From assembly GCA_035578155.1 (NCBI GenBank), contig JAPWDM010000012.1:14605619-14669618 (forward strand): a stretch of 64,000 nucleotides of DNA. The letters run 5' to 3'. The notes under the pieces were generated by a model, which was not told the DNA's origin, made no database searches, and saw nothing but the letters and a program-made list of their open reading frames with translations. This document shows, in pieces, positions 35,390 to 46,298 of the stretch (position 1 is its first letter; every line of letters begins with the position of its first letter). The position numbers and the translations under genes are program-made. Origin of the DNA: Brachynemurus nebulosus (taxonomy: Eukaryota; Arthropoda; Insecta; Neuroptera; Myrmeleontidae).

Positions 35390-35956
35390 TGTATTTATGA
35401 TATTTATAAATTTCTTTTGAAAAGAAATAATGTGGTTTTCTATTCAAATCTCACTGGCAGTAGCGAAATGAGTGAAATGTGTTTTTGTTTTGAAATCTAA
35501 ACTCGTTGACATTTTCGCTTCTACAGTTATTTCTTATAAATGTAAGATTGGCTACGATCATTAATAGTTCGTTTTATCCATATGCAACACTTAAAAGTCC
35601 TTTAACAAAAGTAAGTAGATCTGATCATTGTAAAACAATGCTAAAAATAAAGTCGGCTTTAAATTAAAAGTAGCGTTAGTTAAAGAATCTTTAAAATTAT
35701 GAATGTAAAACCGACCGCAAATGTATTAGAATTTTAAAGAAATGATTTAATTAATGTTGTTCTAATAAAAACAAATCATCGGCCACTGAATAATGACTTA
35801 AATTTTTTAAAATAATTTCCCCGGTTATTGATGTAAAAAAAAAAAAACACCGGTAATAACCGAATCAAGAAAATAACCGAAATAAACCGGTTAACCGAAA
35901 CAGAAAATCCGGTTTTTGTTTATAATCGGTCGGTTTTTCCCATCCCTAGTGACCAC

Positions 35957-36190
35957 TGTATCTTTACTATCAAAATGATTAATTTTTTTTTAAATAAATA
36001 TTACTGATTTAAGACAAGTCTTTATTCTAGTATAGTCCTACGTGCCTAAATTTGGTAAAAGTGAAAAGAGAAACTTTGGAAATCTATAAATCGTTTTCAG
36101 TTTCGTCATTCTATCATTTTATTTGCAGTTTTTGAATCACTGGCAAATAACTTTTTATAATACAAAGTACATTTCAACATTCACATACGA
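35957..36190. other. No gene seen
   Basis: Short AT-rich spacer between two hAT-type elements. Confidence 0.5.
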
Positions 36191-36198
36191 GTAATTAT

Positions 36199-37045
36199 TA
36201 GGGATGTTATGGATATCCGTAACCGTAACCGCAACTACCGGATATCCGAATAATTAATTATCCGTGACCGAAACCGTATCCGAAAATAAGAGTTTCGAAT
36301 TTGTTTCGGATAATAACAGACAACTGCCATTGGAAAACCGAGTTAATAAATCGAAGAAAATTTTTACAGCATGTGCTTCTTTTGATAGATTTTTGTTGAT
36401 TCGTGTCTGGCGTTCACTTCTCGGTACAATTTTTCCCGTTTTTCTAAAAAGAGAAGGTTCACTAAAAGTATTTATCCGTAACCGTAACCGTATCCGAAAC
36501 ACTATCCTATATTATTATACTGTGTGAGTTTTTCGAGAGTTGCCATTTTTATTACAGCCAAACTGTTGATTTAATCGAAAAATTGTTCAAATAAGAGTTG
36601 TAGAAACCGACGGGTGCAACCGATTGCTATAGTCAGCAGATTTACATATAATGGCCATACGGGCCGAAACATGTCACAGACAATTAAAACTCTAAATAAA
36701 GTGGTATTAGTAAAGTAAAAAATTGCCTTTTTATTTTAAAAAATTTTTTTTACCCAAGTTTAATTTTTTACTTTTTCTTTAATTTATCAGTTAGTCGGTA
36801 AAAATATGCATATGTACTTGAGACTACTTCAACCGATAGTGTTTTTCTTGGTTACATTTCCATTACATTCAAGAAAAGAACCTTTTCCAGTACCATTTCT
36901 ATCATAAAAATTTGGTTGTAATAGAAATGGCAACTCTCAAAAAACTCACATGGTATATCGGTAACCGAAAACGACACCGAAAAAAATGTTTTTAAATATC
37001 CGTATCCGTATCCGTATCCGAAATTTCATATCCATAACATCCCTA
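36199..37045. mobile_element. hAT MITE with ATCCGTAACCG arrays
   Basis: An exact 8-bp duplication GTAATTAT lies at 36191-36198 and 37046-37053. The ends TAGGGATGTTATGGATATCC and, inverted, TAGGGATGTTATGGATATGA bracket subterminal (CCGTAA/CCGTAT)n arrays. Inside, TGTGAGTTTTTCGAGAGTTG at about 36523 has an inverted partner near 36950. That pair surrounds a Penelope-type footprint at 36651, so a second element may be nested here. Non-coding. Confidence 0.92.
36651..36690 (+). repeat. Penelope-type terminal footprint
   Basis: ATGGCCATACGGGCCGAAAC followed by ATGTCAC. The GGCC-loop-GGCC stem followed directly by GAAAC is the stem II plus GAAA part of the hammerhead-like Penelope terminal motif. 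The CUGANGA half is not preserved (ACATATA instead). Confidence 0.45.
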
Positions 37046-37053
37046 GTAATTAT

Positions 37054-37633
37054 ATTTACACACAAAAATTTGTACTTGTCAATTTATTGCACGAAAAATG
37101 TACAAATAAAAACCAATTCAATTCAATTTTTTTTTCAATAAAATAGAAAATTTGATGAAATTTTCAAACCGGATATTTTCTTATAAATAACATTATCAAA
37201 ATAATAGGTTCACTCATATGCAGTCAGTCAGTGAAATCACACACAAAAAAAAAAACATTTTGTTACAACTCAATGAACCGTATTTAAAAATTGGAATTTA
37301 GTCTCGCTCGTTCGTCCTTTGTTCAGCCAGTAAGCAGGCAACATTTCAGCTGAATCGATTCATCTATCTCTCCATTTTATTTCTATATTTGTGTGCGGCA
37401 AATATCTCCCGTTATTTGTTACATAACGGAATCGTCGTAATTTTTTCTATATTAGAAAATGAATTGCTTTATGGTATAGGATCTCTTTTGTTTGAATTGA
37501 GTTATTTAAACAAAATCGCATGGGCGTACATACATAGTTGGTTTTTTTGGGGGCAATAAGTGATGGTTTCGGAATTGGACTAATTTTAATAACATTTTCT
37601 TTTGTAGTTTTTAGGGGAAGGTGAGTTAAGACA
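37054..37633. other. No gene seen
   Basis: AT-rich spacer, nothing supportable. Confidence 0.5.
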
Positions 37634-37641
37634 GAGTAGAC

Positions 37642-38788
37642 TAGTGATGTGCCAAACTGTTCTTTTTACGGAACAGTTCCGAAGAGAACAGTTCTGTAAA
37701 AAGAACAGTTCCATAGAAGAACAGTTCCAAAAGAACAGTTTGCAAAAGAACAGGTACTAAAAGAACAGTTTTATGTATACTCATACCTGTTCATTAAGCG
37801 AGAATTGTTCATGGTACAACAACAATTTGTAGGACGACATCGTTCTAGTAATATCTTCAACTAGGTATTTCACTTACAGTTTTATTGGTGCTCAAAAATC
37901 ATTTCGTTGACGTAAAATATAAAATTAATAATTGTCAAACTGCAAATACAAAACAAATAATGAGTCTCAAATTATAAATATCAGTTATGTTTTATTCTAA
38001 ATTCACACATTCATCAATTATTTAAAAAGTTACTTTTGGAAATAAATTTTTAATTCCATTTTTAATAGTAAACCACATTAGTATTTTTTTAAAATAAAAT
38101 ATTTTTTGGACATATTTGGTTTCCAAATCACTTTTGGTCGTTTATTATTGTATCCGGTTTTGGAAAAATTCATTCCGATGGAACTGAAGTTGCCAATATA
38201 CTCGTACAACCATTTTTTATCAAAACATTTAATTCTGGATAATATATTTATTTTTACGATATCAACCATCGATTAGTTTTTTGGTTTCACTAAAGCTGAC
38301 TAGATTAATTTTTATTTTTTGTACCATTGCAGTATTATAGTTTACTTGGTATAATCTTCCACAGAAATGTTGAATTTTATGCTGAATAGCTGAATGCCTA
38401 TTTGTCAATAACCATTATATTATTTAAATTCAAACTTTAAATCAAACAATGCTACTTTATTCGTTATATCGGTTAAAATTTAAAATAAAAATCTACCAAC
38501 AGAGTTTATTGTAGTGGAGACATCTACAATATTAAAGTCACATTGTGGTCAACTATTTAAAGAACAGAGAATACGTATGTACGTTCATATATTGTAATAA
38601 CATATCGCTGAACAGTTTTACAAATTGAACAGGTATATGAATAAAGCACAGAACAGATGAATAGATGAACAAGTGAATCACAGGTAAACAGATGAACAGG
38701 CTAAATCGCGGAACTGTTCATTTACGGAACAGTTCCAACAAAAGAACAGTTTCAAAAGAAAAGTTCTGTTCTTTTTGGCACATTACTA
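37642..38788. mobile_element. hAT MITE with GAACAGTTC arrays
   Basis: An exact 8-bp duplication GAGTAGAC lies at 37634-37641 and 38789-38796. The ends are TAGTGATGTGCCAAACTGTT and, inverted, TAGTAATGTGCCAAAAAGAA. GAACAGTT and its complement recur many times within about 120 bp of each end. The 1147-bp interior has no recognised protein. Confidence 0.93.
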
Positions 38789-38796
38789 GAGTAGAC

Positions 38797-41269
38797 ACAT
38801 TATCACATTACGTGCACGCATCAATCGCAAGTAAATATCCGCGTTTGGTCTGCCGTTCCACTTAGGGGTAGTCATAGGAAAACGGTGGAAACAAGTAGGT
38901 ATATAATTGCGTTTGTTCTTAAGCACTCTATCTGTGGCTTTGCCCATGTGAAATTTGAAATGATGATATCAAGTCAATTTTTAAATATAGGTATTTTCCG
39001 ACGGGATTCAAGTATTTTTCTGGGGTAGGAAGTAGTTTAAGTTCATCTCTGTGAGTCCTTGTTTGCAAAATTTCACATTGGTTGATTAAGCTTGTGAGGA
39101 GTGAAAGCGATAACCAAACAAACCAACTCGCTTTCGTCCTAAAGAAGTCCCTTAAAGATGCCTTAAATTGATAAGGAAGCTTTTTAAACAAACGATGAAA
39201 GCCTTTGAAACGTCCCTAGACATTCTTTATGTGGAGGCCTCTTGTAAAGGTGATCAATCTTTCATATTTTTCCCCAAAAACGCAATTAACGACCCACAAA
39301 AAAAACCTGAAACCTATAGGGAAATAAAAATTCTTTTTAATATAATTTTAGACTTTCAGACAGAGGCCGCTGTAGACTCACAGACTCTAGGCACAATGCC
39401 TACTGTGCTTACTGAAATCTGCAAAATAGGTTATATAACTCGATTTCCATATTATTACTTTTAATGACTTACATTAGTTAAAAAAAGTTAAATTTCACAA
39501 AACACTTTTTTCCAACAAATTGATGCAATTACTGAAAAATTAATTCAATCAACATAATTATTATGAATTTTTTTCTGAATACACTCATAATCGAAAAATA
39601 ATCTTTTTATTTCGATAACGTATTTGAATCCGTTCCCAATAAAATTTTGCAAATTAGCCCAAGTAAATTGTTATACTTGCATGTAAGTAATAAAAATTAT
39701 ATTTGCTTGATCAGTTTTTATGACCAATCATAGGTTATCATCATCGTTTGGCAAATAACCGAACGGACGGACAGACGGACGGACTGACTGGCAATGTTGA
39801 AATTGGCAAATACGGATGGGATGGTAGCGGCTGTTGGCGAACTAGTCGGAATGAATGAGAGTAGTAAAAATTATTTTCATAAAAGCAAATGAAATAGAAG
39901 CGCCAGCTATTTATGTATAGTCCGTCTGTCTATTCGTATTCTATTGATTTTAAAATAATATTCGTGTCCGTTTGGAGACAAATATACTTCTCAATATGTT
40001 ATGTATGTATACAGATTGTCCGTAATAAAATTCCTAGCATTCGGATTGTGTAAGAAATTTTTGGTAGAAAATATATTTATAGCTTCGGTTAAATCACATT
40101 AACACTATACGGTCCTCGTATCTACGCAGTAAGCTTCACCAGGGTAAAAAGAAAAAACTTTATATAGATAAATTCAATAATTCAATGTGTGTAAACATAC
40201 ATATTTTTAATAAAAATAACAACAGAAAATACAATAACAATAAGCTGATAAAATAACAATACACAGTATAATTATAAAAATCATTGACATCATGAACATA
40301 AACAAATATGGCGTGGAATAGAATGTATAATCTAGAAATCGAAACACAGCGCCATCTACCAGGTGTCTACACAACCTAGATATCAAACGATGTTAGATTA
40401 AATTATAGGTAAAATTTATAGGTTAATTCATTCATGTATTCCAAAATTCTGTACAAAATCAATTATTTATTGCACTTGACCATGCTCGCCCAATGACTCT
40501 AAAATAACTATCTTCATATTTAATTAGCATGGCTAATTTCCGCACCACAAGAACTTAGTATGGGTACCTATACCAACAGTTTTATAATTGTTTCTATTTT
40601 AGGTCCTTCAAGTTACCAAGGCCATGGGAAACCATTTTAACGTCACTTCCATCTTTCACATAGATCTCAACAGTAGGTACTTAAGTAAAAACTGTCAAAT
40701 TTCTTCAGGTTTTTAGTTTGTGCCCTATTTGGTGTACCTGACGGACAATGTGATCATAATTATGTCCATTTAAATTTTATATTCTGAATTTTTGTACAAA
40801 ATCAGTACCTTATGTGCTTCGCTTCGCTCGCTCGACGACTCTAAAGTATTATTCATATTTTTATATTTTCAAGTCATATTCATATTTTTATAGCATATCT
40901 AATTTTCATAGGTATGGAATTTACTGAAAACAGCAGAAGTGCCAATTTATGATAACTGGACAATCCAGTTGTTTATTTCTTTATAGGATACAAATAGTAT
41001 TTTGTACAGTAGTTAAGTAATTTCATAGTAGTCGTAGGTAAAAATATTTTTGATGGTATCTATAAAAATATTTATTAATACTTACAAAATTCTAAAATTA
41101 TTTTTCTCCAAATGCTTAGTAACAAATTAATTCGCATGATTTTTTTATAAATTTTTCCACAGATATCTGTATACAGTAATAAAAATTGATATTTTGCGCT
41201 TTTTCGTAAATTTCTGTAGTTAGACTAAAAATTTTGCGAAAAAAAGATTTTGCGATCTTTTAAGTTGGA
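38797..41269. other. No supported gene
   Basis: AT-rich. A short (ACGG)n array lies at 39762-39793. Two diverged direct copies of a segment containing TTGTACAAAATCA, TCGCTCG-like and GACTCTAAA lie near 40437-40540 and 40786-40905. Frames at 38928-39191 and 39168-39464 show no motif and overlap head to head, so I do not call them. Confidence 0.45.
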
Positions 41270-41352
41270 TCAAATTATAGATAGTTATCAAATTTGATCA
41301 AAATCGGTTCAGTAGTTTCGGAATTTATCGTAGCTAAACATTGTGACATGAG

Positions 41353-41355
<3 letters not shown>
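41270..41355 (+). repeat. RTE-type LINE 3' end, probable
   Basis: The stretch CAAAATCGGTTCAGTAGTTT (at 41298) followed by CGGAATTTATCG resembles the 3' end seen in many insect RTE-like non-LTR elements. It runs directly into a (TA)n tract, which would serve as its tail. Only the tail is present. Confidence 0.45.

Positions 41356-41431
<76 letters not shown>
41356..41431. repeat. (TA)n microsatellite
   Basis: About 75 bp of TA following the LINE-like 3' end. Confidence 0.95.
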
Positions 41432-41433
<2 letters not shown>

Positions 41434-42138
41434 TAAGTATTTGTACATTTTTACATGCTTGTACATTTTATACATTTTATTGTCTCAATGTAGATTAGAT
41501 AAACCTCACAAAAACCTGATAAGCAGATGGAGTTGAATTTTTGGAACTGAACTGGAAAAAATCGAGTGTAATATGGTAAGAAAATTTAACCAACAAAAAC
41601 TTTTATTTTATCTTTTGTTGTGAATATTTGTCCTAATTTCTTTCACGGTCAAATTGAAAAATCTACAATATTCTTTCTTGTGGGACTTGTGTTTTGTCAT
41701 GGGACTCTAACCTAACCTATTTCTCGGTTTTGAAATAGGTTAATATTTTTTAAATCACCCGTACACATAATGTTACTTTCTGTTGTCATGTTCGATTTAT
41801 AAATGTCATAAAATTTTATTCAATTGGTAATGGGTCAATGGAAATAGTTTTTAAAGTGAGAGGTCGGGTCAGGCGGGCTCAGTAATAAAAAATTAATATG
41901 ATCTGGTATTGTAAATTAGTTAATATTTGTTAGAAATAAATTTTTCTATAAAATTAAAAAAAAAATGAATAATATTGATAGAATAGAGTATCTAATAGGT
42001 ATATGAAGTCATAGTTTTATAATATGTTTGATTCTTTTTTTTTTTTTTATTACGATATGCATTTTTAAGAGATAGTTATCTACGTAAAGATTGGAGTATT
42101 TGAATTTATAGATCGACAAAAAAAAAATTTTGCGGCAT

Positions 42139-42480
42139 TTTATATTACACGACCGAATGTTATTTCAGTTAATGGCGGAAATGATTCTAGGATTCAATAA
42201 TGCTATTTAAAAATAAAGAATGCATTTGGCTATCTACCTAATACTTAAGAAAGTGTCTACAGTGTTCCTTCTCAATAGTTCCGCAAAATCAAACGAGGGG
42301 AATAGCTTTTCCAGGAATTGTTGTTCTCCCACCGAATTCCAATTCCTCGCTAGCAAGGTAATAAATTTCTTTATGTCTAAATTCAGAAATTGTAGTTCAA
42401 TAATTTATGATTGTGTTAAAATTGAAAATTTTTTCAGGAGCGTCAAAACAAGTACGAGGGGCTAAAAATAATAATGTAAC
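42139..42480 (+). other. Diverged repeat unit A and possible spliced frame
   Basis: Positions 42139-42222 match 43228-43312 at about 85%, and read ITRPNVISVNGGNDSRIQ before a stop. Downstream, a second frame (about 42247-42358, ...TEFQFLASK) meets a GTAATAAAT donor-like site. A TTTTTTCAG acceptor-like site 80 bp on restores the phase and adds ERQNKYEGLKIIM before a stop. The intron is tiny and no homologue is known to me, so a real gene is only a possibility. Confidence 0.3.
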
Positions 42481-43107
42481 TTAAAAATTTAATTTAATAT
42501 TTATATAACCATGTAACGAAACTCTAGTGGTTTACGTTTAACATATGTATAGATATGCTGATATGCATAATTGTACTATATGAGTATAATGTACCTGTGT
42601 ACGGTATTGGACTTACAGTTAGGTATAATTACTTAATGGTATATCATTTTCATTATAATCATCTATTTATGTACGCAGTTAACAAGTTTATTTTATTTCT
42701 TTTTTATTTATTTTTAAAAATCTAATTATTAATTAAAAAGTATTGACTATTGTGTAACCTTTTTCTTTTACTGATCAAATATGTATCACCTCATAAAATT
42801 TTGCAAGAATACGCTCGCATCTCTAAATGTATTTCTCTAATTTAATTTTTATACCTGCATGCATAACACCGATATATGTCACATAATAATTTACATCTAT
42901 CTGTTTACATAATGAGGACACTAATTGATACATATCAGTGAAACAGTGGAACAGTTTAAACAATGCTGATCAGTTAGTCAAATAATGATGTTACAAACTT
43001 AAATTGTCTTACTATATTTATTTAATTTAGGTAATTTTTTTTCATTTACTTAATATAAACAAAAAATTTTTAGCTCTTATGAAATAAATATTATAATAGG
43101 TGGCAAA

Positions 43108-43320
43108 GTGGGGGTAACGCTCGAGTCTCAAACTGGGGAAGCGGAACTATTGAGAGCGGAAATATTCAGAATGCCCACTGTATATTTATCTGAATTGCAT
43201 GGTATACGAAGTGGTCGGAAACCGACATTTCATATTACACGACCTAATGTTATTCCAACTAATGGCAGAAATGATTCCAGGCTACAAGAATTCTATTTAA
43301 AATTAAAGAATGACTTTTAA
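43108..43320 (+). pseudogene. Unrecognised frame in repeat unit B
   Basis: Seventy codons read MGVTLESQTGEAELLRAE through PTVYLSELHGIRSGRK to ITRPNVIPTNGRNDSRLQ and then stop. Positions 43228-43312 recur as unit A (42139) and 43170-43236 recur as unit C (about 43490-43562). The frame is therefore part of a diverged repeat of about 190 bp. Of seven codon differences between A and B in the shared core, five change the residue, so there is no sign of purifying selection. I do not recognise a protein family. Confidence 0.35.
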
Positions 43321-43364
43321 CTGCCTATATAATTAAAATCCACATAGTGTTTGAAAAATTATCA

Positions 43365-43450
43365 AACTGGATCGGCTGGGACTCGAACCCGGATTTCTTC
43401 GTTGCTAGTCCAAGCGCCTTACCAATTAGGCCAGCGAACCGCTTGTTCGA
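43365..43450 (-). repeat. tRNA-derived SINE head or tRNA pseudogene
   Basis: On the minus strand, an A box (TGGCCTAATTGG) and B box (GGGTTCGAGTCCC) are correctly spaced. The acceptor, anticodon and T stems each carry mismatches and the anticodon loop has eight bases, so a working tRNA is unlikely. It is inserted between repeat units B and C, where unit A shows no such insertion. Confidence 0.65.
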
Positions 43451-43489
43451 GTGCCACTCCAATCCGATAATTAATAAAAAAAAACCTCT

Positions 43490-43562
43490 CTAATGCTTCA
43501 GAAAGTGTCGATGTTTATCTGAATTACATGGTAGACAATGGAAAACCACTTTTCATATTAAG
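43490..43562 (+). repeat. Repeat unit C
   Basis: TTTATCTGAATTACATGGTA and the following ACCACTTTTCATATTA match unit B at 43181-43236 with a few changes, then the similarity ends. Confidence 0.6.
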
Positions 43563-43611
43563 TATAAATCTAATTTTATAAATATTGATAATTGTAATAT
43601 GTGATCATAAT

Positions 43612-43886
43612 CAGGGTCAGCTTAGCCAATAGACCACCCTAGGCCATGGCATAGGGGTGGTAAATTTTTAAAATAGGGTGGAAAAATGAGTAATTAACGT
43701 TTTTTTTTTCTTGCTCGTCACTTATTTTTTTAAGAGAGAGTTTGTAAAAAAGGTAGGAATAGGGGCAGCAAACTTTTAAAACAGAGCAGAAAAATTTGTG
43801 ATTGACGTTTTTTTTTTATTTTTTATTTATTTCTTTTTTTAAGATTTCCGTTTTTAGGGGTGGATTCAGGGTTAATCCGGCCCCTG
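43612..43886. mobile_element. hAT MITE with CAGGGGCCGG ends
   Basis: An exact 8-bp duplication ATCATAAT lies at 43604-43611 and 43887-43894. The ends are CAGGGTCAGCTTAGCCAATA and, inverted, CAGGGGCCGGATTAACCCTG. The 275-bp interior is T-rich and non-coding. A related end occurs at 31364. Confidence 0.9.
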
Positions 43887-43894
43887 ATCATAAT

Positions 43895-44591
43895 ATATGT
43901 ATGTGACCGAACCGCACAAAACTATCCGAGATTTTACCGGGTCATGACTAAATAAAGGTTGCGAAACGCTGGTGCAAAGTATACTTGGTACCTATAAATT
44001 TCGAAAAAAATTGGTTAAACAGTTTTTGGACAATGAAAACGCAAGCCAAATGTAAAAATGTTGCCACGGAATAAGCCACAGATACTATTTGACGCTCTCA
44101 TGCGTGTTTTAGACTGAAACATACGAATGATTTCGAATACCGTTTTGAAAATCTGCGAGTATATTCTTGAGTAGTGTTTCCCAAAGGAGTTCTAGAGTAG
44201 TATTTCCCAAACTTTTTGAATCGTGGAACACTTTTTCAGTTATGTAATTCAAAAAAAGAAAAAACAAAGACAACCCTGTTGGCAAACGACTGCAAATCTC
44301 ATAACCTTGCCACATAAATGGTCAACTAATCCGTAACAAAAAATTTTACGAGCACAAAAAAATTTAAATAAAATTATTCATATACAGTCAAAACCATACC
44401 ATATCGTTCTTTCCACCATTTTCTATAAATTTTCTCACGGCCACCGTTTTTAAAAATTTTCTGCCGGAACTCCTGACAACTGCTCCTGGAACACACTTTA
44501 AAAAACACTGTTCTAGAGGTATTTCTCGCCTTAAGTACTTTTTTTCAAATATAGTCAAATATCGCACTGTTTTGAAACGACACATACAATC
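43895..44591. other. No gene seen
   Basis: AT-rich; no supportable structure. Minus-strand frames at 44109-44315 and 44388-44696 show no motif. Confidence 0.45.
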
Positions 44592-44594
44592 TAA

Positions 44595-46295
44595 AGCCTG
44601 GAATACACTTGGAGAGTTTACTCGCCAGTGAATAGCAAGTAAATTCGCTAGCGAGTGCAAACGTATCGACTCGCTCAATGAATACCGATTACACACATAG
44701 CTAGTAAATTTGCTAACATGTGCTGGTGTTATTAATATTTAATTGAGCAAATATTTCATGTTTTGTTTTTTTTTTTCCTCTCTTGCTTGTTATTATTACT
44801 ACAAACTTATTTTTATTAAATAATTTTCATTACTGTAGTATTTATATGTTATACCGGCCGGATGTATACATACGACTTACATGTTAATTTTTAGTTATGT
44901 CACAGAAAAAGTTATGTCACAAGAGTGCTTTGGATAAACATAATTTTGGTAATTTTCTTTTATAAAATAATTTTTTTCCAACAAATTATTTGCACTATTT
45001 CTTCAACAGAATATTTTTTTGCTATTTTTATTATTTTAATATTTATTTTTAAGAAAATAAAGAATGCCTTTTTGAATTTACAACGAAGGACACAAATATG
45101 TATTTTTCTACTTCTGTCGAAGAACACACTCATTATATATCTGTTAATTGTTGAGAAAGTTAGGCGTTATTCAAGGGTGTGGAGGAATGTTCATTACTCA
45201 ATACCCTCTTGACCAATGAAATCACAGTATTAAACATTATTCCATGGGCTTGCGATTGTTTTGTGTATATATGTACGTACCAAGTTTTAATTTAATATAC
45301 TTATGTTGCCTAGTAACATTCAAATAAATAAAGTAGTTTATGTTTTGTTTTGATCGTTTTATACATAATATTATACAAACTTTTAATGAAATTAGAAATA
45401 GACTAAAAATTTGATTTAAAATTTATATTCAATTTTATTTAAATCAAAAAGGAAAAAAGTCGTAGAAAAAATATCGTATTCTACTCGCTTGCAATGGCTA
45501 TTACTCACTCAGATGCATTACGACACTCGCCTCGCATTTCATCCTGTAATAGCTATCATTACTAGCTCGTTGAATAATATACTATTATTATGTAAAAATG
45601 TGAATTGCTTGAAAATTGCGACATCATTTCTTTATTTTACTGCATTATTATTGCTAAAGCTATAGTAACAGTAGTTATAATATTAAATTAGTATTATTAG
45701 TTTGTTCAAAGCACTCTTGTGACATAACTTTTTCCTTATGGGAATCCAATGTTAAAAATTAACATGTAAATCGTATGTATACATCCAAATGGGATACCTG
45801 GTATAATTTACTGTTTTTATTTCCTTTATTTATTAAAAATTTGAAATGGAAATAAAACTGACATTTTAATTTTTTTTTAATTTATGAATTTTTTTTACTC
45901 AAATACTACGCTATGGAACATAAAACACCAAATTTTTCCCGTCTTATAACCCATTTTTTTATCTACCTATCGTATTTTTTTGCTTTTTCTGCAAATTTTT
46001 ACGTAACAATAATAATAATGACGCTCGAATTACAAATCCTGCACAAATAGTCTCTGTTGACACTTTGAAAGAATAGTCAAATATAGCGATTTTACTCGTT
46101 AAATATATTACACAAAGCGATTTCACTTGCCTGCGGGTAAAAATACGAAGCGAGTAGCGAGTAACAAGTAAAATAGACCGGTCATCAACTTATCTAGCGA
46201 GTAACTAGTCAAGAATATTACACTAAGCGAGTTTACTAGCAGCGAGTAAATTCGCCGGCGAATAGTGAGCAAACTCGCCAAGTGTAATACAGGCT
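44595..46295. mobile_element. PIF/Harbinger-like element with GCGAGTAAA arrays
   Basis: A TAA duplication lies at 44592-44594 and 46296-46298. The ends are AGCCTGGAATACACTTGGAG and, inverted, AGCCTGTATTACACTTGGCG. The motif (G)CGAGTAAA(C/T)TCGC recurs many times near both ends (44610-44660, 46105-46270). A TWA duplication and these ends suit PIF/Harbinger. Another inverted-repeat element is nested at 44850-45806. No transposase frame. Confidence 0.75.
44850..45806. mobile_element. Nested inverted-repeat element
   Basis: The arms TTATACCGGCCGGATGTATA (left) and, inverted, TTATACCAGGTATCCCATTT extend about 80-100 bp and share GTTATGTCACAAGAGTGCTT near their inner edge. TA borders are compatible on both sides. 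It lies inside the Harbinger-like element. Non-coding. Confidence 0.65.
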
Positions 46296-46298
46296 TAA

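Larger units (their letters stand above)
33516..35948. mobile_element. hAT-like element with CGGTTTTCGG arrays, invaded by a Penelope element
   Basis: The ends TAGGGATGGCGGTTTTTC and, inverted, TAGGGATGGGAAAAACCGAC are flanked by GTGAACAT and GTGACCAC (6 of 8 match), so the insertion is old. CGGTTTTCGGTTATT-like motifs cluster near both ends (33540-33630 and 35820-35935). The middle contains the truncated Penelope-like element at about 34530-35400. No hAT transposase frame survives. Confidence 0.75.

Noticed and set aside
38928..39464. Two overlapping frames of 87 and 98 codons on opposite strands
   Set aside because: No motif, no repeat match, no splice or promoter context; lengths are expected by chance.
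43365..43450. Functional tRNA gene
   Set aside because: A and B boxes are good, but all stems have mismatches and the anticodon loop has eight bases.
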